Origin: Amoeboaphelidium occidentale
Taxonomy: Eukaryota > Aphelidiomycota > Aphelidea
Direction of reading: 5' to 3'
NCBI GenBank assembly: GCA_023515795.1
Contig: JALGPX010000025.1
Coordinates: 32,094-64,621 of the forward strand
DNA: 32,528 nt
Each line of letters starts with the position of its first letter. Within the stretch, counting starts at the first letter, position 1. Under the pieces are notes generated by a model. That model saw nothing but the letters and a program-made list of their open reading frames with translations. It did no database searches and was not told where the DNA came from. Below, in pieces: positions 17,482-26,126 of this stretch. A program made the translations under genes and the position numbers.

Positions 17482-19296
17482 TTAGACAGCCATGGAAGCG
17501 TCAATGTCGGTGAACTCTGTCTCCCCTTTCAAAGCTTTTGCCCTCTTGTTCAAGTATCTCACATAAGTGTTATCATACAAGTTAGCTAAAACAGCATCCT
17601 TAATTTTATCAAAAATATGAACAGAAATATCTAGCTCTCCAGTTTTCGCGTTATAGTTTGTCATAAGACTATCATGGAAGACAATGTAAACATTCTCCAT
17701 ATCAATATCTTTCTTCAAAGACTTGTTTACAGTGACCATTGAGCTTTTAGTTGCTCTTACCTCAGAATCACTGTAATCATCCAACTTTTTTGCCAAAGCA
17801 AGGATAAACGGTTCAATTTCCTTTCTATCTTGGTTAAGAATGTTCAACTCGTAAACGGCGCCAATAGAGACAAAAGCTTGATATATCTTTACAAATCCTA
17901 AAGCGAGAGATACTTTCATCGGTATTTTGACATCAGGTTGATTCTCAGGAAGACCCAGCTTGGAAGCGAATTGAACTAGTAAAATTTTGGAGTCATGCTT
18001 AATGAGCTCTGCTCTTAGAGCTGCCAAGTCTTTGACGGGTGAACATTGAGGCTTGTGGAGACCAGGTACGTGTTTCAATTCAATTCTGTTTGCTTCAGCG
18101 TATCTTGCAAACTCAAAGTACAACTTTCTCATGAATGTGACATAGGAGTCCCAAAAGGTGGTGTTCTCTGAAGAAAATTCTTCTTCAGCGCATTCTTTCA
18201 GTCTGTCATACTTGTCTGGTCTGGCCAAGACTTCAACAAAACTCGAATAACCTTTTGTAACGTCTCTTTTTTCAGCGTTATCTTTCAACACAGGCATAGT
18301 TATGCAGTAGAAATGCATGAATGCAACAATAATAAAAGGCATGTTATCAGCGTCAAATACATTTTTCCAGTAACCTTCTGGTACTGCAAACCAGATGATA
18401 AAGTAAAGTATGTATGCAGGGATACCTAAACAATGAGCGCTTTTTCATATAAACTTACCAGCAAGAATCACAAGAACAGTAGCATCTTTCAGATAATATG
18501 CATCATTTTGTCTGTTCAAGACATACAACAGCAGCGGACACACAGCGATCGCATAGAACCCAATAAATGCCCACATTATACTGAATGCTTCATTTCTTCC
18601 ACAACCAAAACTTGAATCGCTAGCGTACCAGCCAAATACTGAACCGATCCCTACGTTAAGAAGAACGAGGACAACCGCAATAATAAGTACGGCTCTTACA
18701 AAAAGCATTTCGTTTCTTTCCCATTCTTCAAAACGGGTCAGTCTATCTTCAATTTGATGCAACTGATCATCCAATAGTAAGTTGCTTGCATTACCGCGAC
18801 TTTCTTCTGACTCTGTATCTTTCTTTTGAAGTGCTTTGAATACACCTTTCTGTCTACCTTTGTTAATCAAGATCTGTAAGTACAATCGAAGACCACGAGC
18901 CATGAAACCACCAAGACCAAGAACCCAAGCAACGTATTTCAAGACCAAAGAGACAGTGCACGGGTAGTTGTAAAGACCGAAGTGATGAGAGTAAAGAACC
19001 AAGTAACCATCGACTATGATGATGGTGAAACCAACTGCCGAAATGAAGTTCAGGATAGACGATCTCTTGCTAAGTTCAGTGTGCTTATCAAAGCAGAGCC
19101 TGTAGATCAACCCAAGTGTAACCTTTCCTTCTGTTCCAACTACGAGATTAGAACGATAATACGATTCTGAATTACCTTGTTTCTTTGCAAAGTAGTAGAA
19201 GTGGTAAGGAACTGAGATCAATGAATAGATCAAGAACACGCCTGCTATTGTCAGGTATACAACAGTAGGAATAAGTCTTTCCTCGTAGCTATACAT
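17482..19296 (-). CDS. 7TM receptor fused to RGS domain, paralogue 3 (two exons)
   Basis: Exons (minus strand) 19296-18459 and 18425-17482, with a 33-bp intron; 593 aa. Splicing gives VILAGIPAYILYFIIWFAV, continuing TM6. Seven helices precede RGS blocks YDRLKECAEEEFSSENTTFW, YELNILNQDRKEIEPFI and FDKIKDAVLANLYDNTYVRY. Between blocks it has the same two inserts as its paralogues (for example HVPGLHKPQ and MENVYIVFHDSL). A charged coiled segment follows TM3 (LQKKDTESEESRGNASN). It heads the tandem array; a multi-TM protein starts divergently 332 bases away. Confidence 0.85.
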
Positions 19297-19628
19297 CAGC
19301 GTCTTTTCTATTTCAAAAGTTAGTCACATTATTTATAGATCACTGATCTGTCTGACGTATAATTCGGCTGACCGAGAAATGACAACATACTCGTAATCTG
19401 TTCAAAGCTAGCAGCAAGCCTGATGCACTGTACGTGGATTTAACAACTCTGCTTGAGAATTCTGGGGCCTAGAACCGCAGTCTGATCTTCTCTTGTTGAT
19501 CGTTTCAACCAATCCTGTGACGATTACGAGCATCATTGAAGTCTCGACTCGGTAAAGACGTGTCCCCCTCTTATGTCATAAATATTCGCTGAGAATTTGT
19601 AAATATTCTGGCTGAACATTTACCATTC
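19297..19628. promoter_or_regulatory. divergent promoter between 7TM-RGS gene 3 and multi-TM gene
   Basis: This 332-base gap lies between two divergent starts. Visible words are a CCAAT box (CAACCAATCCTG near 19507) and a C-rich CCCCCT stretch near 19565 that resembles a fungal stress-response element; both are short and could be chance. No coding or RNA gene is apparent. Shared control of two signalling genes is possible. Confidence 0.4.
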
Positions 19629-20498
19629 ATGTGGGGTCAAGATTCCATCCATGATACTGTGGTTGTGCTTGATATCATAGCGCTTGTATTTGGTCTGGTA
19701 CTGCTCGTAACTTTTTGTGTTGAAGCATTCAATAGCTCGCTGGTATTCAACAGGATGTTAGTGGCTCTTACGGCATTCCTTGAGATTATTGTGACGCTCC
19801 ACTTGGTTACCATCACAGTGGACCATCCATTACTGAAATACGGGATACAAATATCGATCATCTTGGCAACCATCTACACGGTCATACATAGTGGTCTGAC
19901 ATTGTACAGATTTCAATTATTTGGAACTTTCTTAAAGAACTACAAGGTGATATATGGGCAAATCGCTATCGCGTTACTAACTCTCGGAAGTATCGCGATG
20001 AGTATTGTGATATTTGTATATCCGCCTGATCAAGCAGGAACAAAAGGTCCTTGGTGGATAGCTCATTTCTGTTTCTATGGTTTCGCTGGAATGATGGAAT
20101 TAATTGTTGCACAATTATCGCTGTATGTCGTATACAAGATCAAGACTGCATTTGCTCGAGAGAGTGTTCTAGAGCAGAAGAACCCAAAAATTATGGAGGC
20201 AATTAGGAAAATACTTTTCGCGATTGCTGGCGAAATTGCGTGTTTTACATCTGGCTTCATAAGTATCATCATCTTCAGTTATCCTACAGGTTTCGCTGTT
20301 ACAACAGTTGTTGGAGTCACACTTCTATTCTTTTCAAGACTATATTTCCATTATATTAAGGAATTATCACAAATGAAACCCACAATTGATAATGAAGACG
20401 TTGCAGTGCGCACGAGCAGAAATCGGTGTATAAATAATGGCAACATCGACACGTCGTCATTGCCAGCGGTCTCCAGTACGCGATCAGATGAAGCGTAA
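19629..20498 (+). CDS. seven-helix membrane protein, possible GPCR-like, unknown family
   Basis: 289 aa from an ATG, single exon. About seven hydrophobic helices fill residues 15-245 (for example IIALVFGLVLLVTFCVEAF, ISIILATIYTVIHSGLTL, AIALLTLGSIAMSIVIFVY). A hydrophilic Ser/Arg-rich tail of about 45 residues follows, with sites typical of regulated receptor tails. No RGS domain and no recognisable family signature. Its position beside three 7TM-RGS genes suggests a signalling role, but a transporter-like or structural membrane protein is equally possible. Confidence 0.65.
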   Translation: MWGQDSIHDTVVVLDIIALVFGLVLLVTFCVEAFNSSLVFNRMLVALTAFLEIIVTLHLVTITVDHPLLKYGIQISIILATIYTVIHSGLTLYRFQLFGTFLKNYKVIYGQIAIALLTLGSIAMSIVIFVYPPDQAGTKGPWWIAHFCFYGFAGMMELIVAQLSLYVVYKIKTAFARESVLEQKNPKIMEAIRKILFAIAGEIACFTSGFISIIIFSYPTGFAVTTVVGVTLLFFSRLYFHYIKELSQMKPTIDNEDVAVRTSRNRCINNGNIDTSSLPAVSSTRSDEA

Positions 20499-20667
20499 AC
20501 CTCTGTAGTAATAACAAATGTTAATAGACGTGTTTCATTTACTTTCGGTTGTTCACAACAAGCAAGACTGCGCCGTTTTCGGTTGAAACGGGCGCCACAT
20601 CAATTCGTGCTGATCAGTCCAAATTGCGCAACCAATTCTTTTCTGCTGTCTAACTTGTTAATTTTAA

Positions 20668-21937
20668 ATGCCTGTACAACCTCAGCAAATGTCTGAAAAC
20701 ACTTTTCTTTTCACTTCCGAGTCTGTCGGTGAAGGCCACCCAGGTACGTCTACTTTTCATGTTAAGTTCCTTTTAAATTAACCTATGCAATAGACAAAAT
20801 CTGCGACCAAGTTTCCGATGCAATTTTGGATGCTTGCTTAAAGCAAGACAAGTTCTCAAAGGTCGCTTGTGAGACCGCTACCAAGACTGGTATGGTTATG
20901 GTTTTGGGCGAAATCACCACTCAAGCTCAACTTGACTATCAAAAGATCATCCGTGGCGTTATCAAGGACATTGGTTACGATGACTCCAACAAGGGTACGC
21001 TTCAGCCTTTGTATTTAAATGCTAATTTCGTGTTTTAGGTTTCGATTACAAGACTTGCAACGTTTTGGTTGCCATCGAACAGCAATCACCTGATATTGCA
21101 CAGGGTTTGGTTCAGGTTTCTGACAAGGTTGAAGACACTGGTGCTGGTGACCAAGGTATCATGTTTGGTTATGCTACCGATGAGACCCCTGAACTTATGC
21201 CTTTGACAATCATGTTGGCACACAAGTTGAACCAAAAGATGACTGAATTGCGTAAGTCTGGTGTTTTGGGTTGGTTGCGTCCTGATAGCAAGACTCAAGT
21301 CACTGTTGAGTACAAGAACGAAAAGGGTGCCATGATTCCTGTCCGTGTTCACACTATTGTTATTTCAACTCAGCACTCCGAGGAAATTGACAATGATGCT
21401 ATCCGTAAGGCATTGAGAGAACAAGTCATTAAGGCAGTTATCCCAGCAAACTTACTTGATGACAAGACTGTCTACCATTTGCAGCCTTCTGGTCGTTTCA
21501 TCATTGGTGGTCCTCAAGGTGATGCTGGTGTCACCGGTCGTAAGATCATTGTTGATACTTATGGAGGTTGGGGTGCTCACGGTGGTGGTGCTTTCTCTGG
21601 AAAAGATTGGTCCAAGGTCGACAGATCTGCTGCTTATGCTGCTCGTTGGGTCGCAAAATCTTTGGTTGCGGCTAAGCTTGCTAAGCGTTGTTTGGTTCAG
21701 TTGTCTTATGCTATCGGTGTTGCTGAGCCATTGTCCATCTATGTTGATACCTACGGTACTGGAACCAAATCCAATGCTGAATTATTGGCTATCATCAAGA
21801 AGAACTTTGACTTGAGACCTGGTATTATTGTCAGAGATTTGAACATGCAGCAGGCAATTTACCAAAAGACTGCTTCTTACGGTCACTTTGGACGCTCTGA
21901 ATTCCCATGGGAACAGCCAAAGAAATTGGAACTTTAA
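20668..21937 (+). CDS. S-adenosylmethionine synthetase
   Basis: Exons 20668-20743, 20794-20994 and 21039-21937, with introns of 50 and 44 bp; 391 aa, the family's usual length. It makes S-adenosylmethionine from ATP and methionine in the cytosol. Splicing restores the GEGHPDKICDQ motif (catalytic His and Mg site) and [23 protein letters not shown] (ATP-binding) and [17 protein letters not shown] (phosphate/triphosphate loop) are intact. Codon use is strongly biased to GGT, GCT and AAG, as expected for high expression. It ends 37 bases before repeat copy B. Confidence 0.97.
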
Positions 21938-21974
21938 TTGAATAAACGGGAGGTAGTGGTGGTATTTTATAAAT

Positions 21975-22313
21975 GCAGAGCTCCAGCTCAAGCGTCTATT
22001 TGCTTTGCGAGCTGGAGCACGAATGCGCTTTCTTAAAAGGAGTATGTGTAGCTCGCTTTGAATCCCGCAATGTTATGCTCACTCCGTTGACATGAGTTGA
22101 AACAAAGTTTTAGGCGGTTAAAGTCTGTAATTTAGATTGCTTATTAGTTTGGAACAGGGACATAAACGCTGCACGGAATATCAGGCAGGTGATTATTCTT
22201 GCATTTTACTTGCACAGTGTTCGCCAGCGTAACCCAGAAATTGAGCAGTTCGTGTAACGCCCTCAAAGTAATATATATTGTTTGAACTAATCCTGTAGCG
22301 AAGGGCCAGTTAT
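21975..22313 (+). mobile_element. Fanzor-derived non-autonomous element, copy B
   Basis: A 339-base unit that is repeated in the same orientation at 25758-26102, with most bases matching and small indels. It begins GCAGAGCTCCAGCTC and forms a perfect 10-bp hairpin (GCTCCAGCTC with GAGCTGGAGC, 19-base loop). The centre keeps the end of a TnpB/Fanzor-like reading frame (listed separately). It ends in the conserved tail AACTAATCCTGTAGCGAAGG plus GCCAGTTAT. The right end abuts the TAG stop codon of the minus-strand gene at 22314 without a single spare base. Both this copy and copy C have TTAT just outside the left end and at the right end; a TTAT target preference is possible. Confidence 0.75.
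22114..22257 (+). pseudogene. remnant C-terminus of Fanzor/TnpB-like nuclease (copy B)
   Basis: The frame reads AVKVCNLDCLLVWNRDINAA, RNIRQVIILAF and ends at TAA 22255-22257. C-x3-C followed by W-N-R-D-x-N-A-A-x-N-I is the second half of the OrfB zinc ribbon and the final catalytic Asp region of TnpB and eukaryotic Fanzor proteins. The first half of the ribbon is frameshifted here. The stop codon is 56 bases before the element's right end, the place where the guide RNA scaffold lies in this class. Confidence 0.65.
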
Positions 22314-25300
22314 CTATTCTTCGTCTGCACTGACATCCAGACTCTTTTCCAATTCCTTGATGATTTTTGCTTTTGTTTGGTCCTTCAGAGCTCTGCTGTC
22401 ATTTAACTCAACAATTAGTTGCCTTATATTTTGGAAACGGATCAAGTAATCAAAAGCCCATTTGATCATGCATTGTTCTTCTGATGAAAATGCCATAAAT
22501 TTTCTAATCTTATTCTGGACATATCGTTGTCCTTCTTTGTAAATAATTCTCTTGCTGATCGCAGTTAGGATGATTTTCTTCAAATATTCAGGTGGAATCT
22601 TCTCTAGTACACAACGCAACACACCATTTTCGGCCTGATCAATTTGGTCTTTGATACAAGGAAGTACAAACTCCAAGAGCAAAGTCTTGTAAAGTTGAAC
22701 ATAAGAGGACGAAGGATCATTGTAAGTAAAGTTAGAGTCAATAAAGAAATTAGTTGGACGGTCTTGATCCTTGCGAGACAAATCTATCATCAGCTTCTGA
22801 TGCATATTATCCAAGAACAAATTACAGAATTTATCCAACGACATGAAGTCTTTCATGTTTTGCATACACAATGAAAAGTCATATGAGAATTTAGACAATC
22901 CATTTACAATTACGAAATCTTTCAAAATCAAATCCACTTCAATTTTCAAGAAAAACTCTAGCCTTCCAAGAGTTTCTTCAATGAAATTCGGTGTTCTTTC
23001 AGAGCTCTCTTTCAAAACAAATTTATGAAACATCTTGTATGATTTAAATGATTCAAACGGTTTCATAGTAGTCAACGAATTAATGAGTAAAATGTTCGCT
23101 GGAAAGTCTGCTTCAAGATGTGACGTTGGATGGTAAACATCCATTAAAACAATAATCCCAGCTTTTCCGTATAATGGTTCGATCCTTGTGGTCGAGTTGT
23201 TAATCGAGACACAAATATCTGTAGCAGAATCTCTCAGTTCGTCGACATCAAAAGGTACTCCCTTCTTGCTATTTTGAGTTATTTCTTTTGCCATTGCGGC
23301 TATACTAGCTCCTTTGAATGAGTACTTAAAATGTTTTCCATTTGAAAAGACATAAAGCGTTTTAATTGCCACATGCTTCTCAAGCTGAGCGACTCTAAGC
23401 AAGATTGCGTTCAAACACTTATTCAAATCTGAACCAGCATAGAAAATATCAACGCTTAATTTAGATTGACTTGAAGAAGGAGCAATCATATGCATCTTGT
23501 TAACAAGCATGAACAAGCAAGTGTAAATAGTCTGTGAAACCACCAAAGTTTTTTCTTCCTCCGTCAAGAGAGAGTCTAGAGCCAGATTCTTATTGTTGAT
23601 TTCATTAATTATCAGCTGATCTATACAACTTGCCTTTTCGATTGACTTCAAGTCGTCATCTAATACGACAGCTCCACAAGAACCATTCTCCGGAATGTCT
23701 CTGTTCAAAAGATGATCAAACAAACAATAACCCGAACTTTCATTAAACAAATTGATTACAGTGGACTTTTCAAAGTATTTGACATTGATTCTAGTCAGGA
23801 AATCTTTGTTCTTAAAAGCATAGAACCCAACAAGACCAGAACCATAGAGGTAATACAATGAAGAAGAGGATTTCATGGCAAGCTTCATCCCATCCAATTC
23901 GATTACTAGAATAGTTCTCTTTTCATTTTTGATATTTATCGAAAGAATCGCCTGAGATTGTAACAACCTTAACCATTCTCCAAATAACATCGCCACTTCC
24001 TTTTCTTCAACAAGTCTCAAGTGCCCCATTTTGAATTTTAACAGCGCTTCATCTAAAACATAGCTTTTCTCACCAGACATGGTAATTGCAACGATTTCTT
24101 TTGCTGCTTCTGGGTATCTCTCCAAGACTGTTTTAACAATTAAATCCTTTAAATTTGTGTTCCCTGCTGCAATATACAAGCACATGTTCACCATACCCAT
24201 GAAAACTTCATAAAATACTAAACTACTGTTGCTACTGCCATCAGCATGACCGTGATAGAATTCTTTCAAGACTTCAGCATCAACAAAACAAATTCTACTC
24301 AATTCATCACAGAAAGCGACTGTATCAATATGACCTTTCATACAAGAAATGTCAATAGTGAAGATAATGTAGTAAATATTCGGAAAGATCACTTTATCAA
24401 TCCGAGCCTTCTCGATATTCAGTCGCTGCTTCATGGAAACGTATTGAATTATTCTTGCGATAAACTCATTAACATTACTATTATTGTTCAATTCATCAAT
24501 AGGAATCATAATTGTGGCCTTGTAGAAGGAAATATTCGATGCTCCAGGATCGCTCTCAGAATTAGCACCGTTTCCATTAGCTGCCGCACTCACAGTCAAT
24601 CGATCTTCAAACTCAAACATCATATCATCAACATCAGATTCACCATAATCTTTCTTGCTATAATCGCCATCCTGTTGTTCCATTATGACAACACGTACAG
24701 TTGTATCCTTTTGAAAAGAATAAAGCATATCGTGATGTAACTTGATATCCTTTGGAGAAGTATTGAGAACATAATCAATATCACAAGCATCCAAATACTC
24801 TTGCAAAGACGATGATGATATCACAGCCGTATGGTCTTCAGTACTGATACTGCTGCTACTATTTCTTTTGTTACAAATGATATCAATCAGCTCTTTTTGT
24901 TTCATTTGTCTGACGCCTTGCTTAAACTCTACAACATCCTTTCGTATTTCCTGATTACTTTTCAAGGAACCCTGTTCATATGAATGATGATGATGATGGT
25001 CCAAAGATTCAAACTCGAACACGTCAATAACCAAATCTCCGCGCAAAGAACTGTAAATCATAGCTTCTCTAAGAACCATTCGTTTCATCTTTAGATACGG
25101 CAGAATTACAGTCTGCACCACTTCATACAGCAATCCAACATATGCGCTACCATCTCTCAGAATGGTACACTTTAAACCATCATTACTGAACATTATGATC
25201 TCCTGATGATGACGATGTTGCTGCTGCTGACTAGAAGATGAAGAATCCACAACCTGATTATCCTGTTGTGGCTTTGTTGCAGTTGTCGTAGTTGCAATTC

Positions 25301-25634
25301 TTGTCATTGTATGGCTTGATTGCTTGGATATCAACTTCAAAGAGATCAGAGCAGTTAAATGTTGCAGCTTGGTTTGTTCATCCAAAGATTTATGATACGA
25401 CAGTGGCAAATTATTATTCCACCATTTCAGTACTTTTCTTGAAGTTTGTTCTTGTTGCTGTTGTAGTAGGAGAAGCGTTGTTTTATCAGCACCACACACA
25501 GTATCATCAATCGCAGTGTCAAAATTCGTTGCAGACAGCTTCTCCGGAGATGTAGCGTAGAATGGTTTAGTCTCCAGTAATGGCAGGGGCTGCAAAGATC
25601 TTGAGATATTATTATTATTATTCATTCGACTCAT
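22314..25634 (-). CDS. large protein of unknown family, low-complexity N-terminus
   Basis: 1,106 aa from the ATG at 25634 (MSRMNNNNNISRS); the frame also extends upstream to an ATG at 25736 inside a CCAT-repeat tract. Residues 1-200 contain runs of Asn, Gln, Ser, Thr and, further on, His (HHHHH). The remaining ~900 residues look folded and alternate strands and helices. Parts such as NGSCGAVVLDDDL, KLSVDIFYAGSDLNKCL and FKGASIAAMAKEI faintly recall the HSPA12/Hsp70-like ATPase pattern, but the glycine-rich phosphate loops are not convincing, so I leave it unassigned. The gene is bracketed by direct repeat copies, its stop touching copy B. Confidence 0.7.
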   Translation of the reverse strand: MSRMNNNNNISRSLQPLPLLETKPFYATSPEKLSATNFDTAIDDTVCGADKTTLLLLQQQQEQTSRKVLKWWNNNLPLSYHKSLDEQTKLQHLTALISLKLISKQSSHTMTRIATTTTATKPQQDNQVVDSSSSSQQQQHRHHQEIIMFSNDGLKCTILRDGSAYVGLLYEVVQTVILPYLKMKRMVLREAMIYSSLRGDLVIDVFEFESLDHHHHHSYEQGSLKSNQEIRKDVVEFKQGVRQMKQKELIDIICNKRNSSSSISTEDHTAVISSSSLQEYLDACDIDYVLNTSPKDIKLHHDMLYSFQKDTTVRVVIMEQQDGDYSKKDYGESDVDDMMFEFEDRLTVSAAANGNGANSESDPGASNISFYKATIMIPIDELNNNSNVNEFIARIIQYVSMKQRLNIEKARIDKVIFPNIYYIIFTIDISCMKGHIDTVAFCDELSRICFVDAEVLKEFYHGHADGSSNSSLVFYEVFMGMVNMCLYIAAGNTNLKDLIVKTVLERYPEAAKEIVAITMSGEKSYVLDEALLKFKMGHLRLVEEKEVAMLFGEWLRLLQSQAILSINIKNEKRTILVIELDGMKLAMKSSSSLYYLYGSGLVGFYAFKNKDFLTRINVKYFEKSTVINLFNESSGYCLFDHLLNRDIPENGSCGAVVLDDDLKSIEKASCIDQLIINEINNKNLALDSLLTEEEKTLVVSQTIYTCLFMLVNKMHMIAPSSSQSKLSVDIFYAGSDLNKCLNAILLRVAQLEKHVAIKTLYVFSNGKHFKYSFKGASIAAMAKEITQNSKKGVPFDVDELRDSATDICVSINNSTTRIEPLYGKAGIIVLMDVYHPTSHLEADFPANILLINSLTTMKPFESFKSYKMFHKFVLKESSERTPNFIEETLGRLEFFLKIEVDLILKDFVIVNGLSKFSYDFSLCMQNMKDFMSLDKFCNLFLDNMHQKLMIDLSRKDQDRPTNFFIDSNFTYNDPSSSYVQLYKTLLLEFVLPCIKDQIDQAENGVLRCVLEKIPPEYLKKIILTAISKRIIYKEGQRYVQNKIRKFMAFSSEEQCMIKWAFDYLIRFQNIRQLIVELNDSRALKDQTKAKIIKELEKSLDVSADEE

Positions 25635-25757
25635 TGAAAAAGATATTTGGCTCGAAATAGGGAAATTCACGCAGTCGCAATTTGATTCATCGATCAATCG
25701 ATTCTCACTTGTTTCACGTATACGCAATCCATCCATCCATCCATTCACATTTATCGC

Positions 25758-26102
25758 GCAGAGCTCCAGCTCAAGCGTCTACATGCTGCGAGCTGGAGTG
25801 CGAATGCGCTTTCTTAAAGGGGGTATATCTAGCTCGCTCTGAACCCTGCAATTTATGTTCATTCAGTTTACATGAGTTGAAACAGACAAAGTTTTGGGCG
25901 GTTAAAGTCTGTAATTTAGATTGCTTAACTGTTTGGAACAGGGACATTAACGCTGCACGAAATATCAGACAGGTGATTATTCTCGCATATTTACTTGTAC
26001 AGTCTCCACCAGCGTAGCCGAGAAATCGTGCGATTCGTGTAACGCTCTTCTCAGTAAGATTTGGTTTTATTTGAACTAATCCTGTAGCGAAGGGCCAGTT
26101 AT
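25758..26102 (+). mobile_element. Fanzor-derived non-autonomous element, copy C
   Basis: 345 bases, directly repeated relative to copy B. The left hairpin (CTCCAGCTC with GAGCTGGAG) has one arm end mutated and a 17-base loop. The reading-frame remnant here keeps all four zinc-ribbon cysteines. The last 38 bases equal the solo tail at 258-295. The right end lies 24 bases before the stop codon of the minus-strand Nup93-like gene, and AATAAA on that strand (26066-26071) could end its transcript. Its left end lies in the region upstream of the large unknown gene, so the element may also affect that promoter. Confidence 0.75.
25799..26017 (+). pseudogene. remnant Fanzor/TnpB-like C-terminal zinc ribbon (copy C)
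   Basis: The frame reads ECAFLKGVYLARSEPCNLCS, then KFWAVKVCNLDCLTVWNRDI and NAARNIRQV, to TAG at 26015-26017. Cysteine codons at 25847, 25856, 25910 and 25922 give C-x2-C-x17-C-x3-C, then W-N-R-D-I-N-A-A-R-N-I. That is the zinc ribbon plus terminal RuvC Asp of TnpB/Fanzor nucleases. The RuvC I and II regions and the rest of the protein are absent, so it is inactive. Orientation and position at the 3' side of the element match full Fanzor transposons. Confidence 0.7.
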
Positions 26103-26126
26103 TATCCCTCACACTTTCCATTTAAA

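Noticed and set aside
21975-22313. tRNA-derived SINE
   Set aside because: No A-box or B-box or tRNA-like fold at the 5' end and no A-rich or simple-repeat 3' tail; the coding remnant explains the centre better.
25682-25757. N-terminal part of the plus-strand frame running into the Fanzor remnant
   Set aside because: It comes from the CCAT-repeat promoter region of the minus-strand gene, not from the element; only the part inside the repeat resembles the nuclease.
21975-26102. LTR retrotransposon with LTRs at copies B and C
   Set aside because: The enclosed gene is on the opposite strand and shows no gag, reverse transcriptase or integrase motif; the repeats lack TG...CA ends and hold a TnpB-like remnant.
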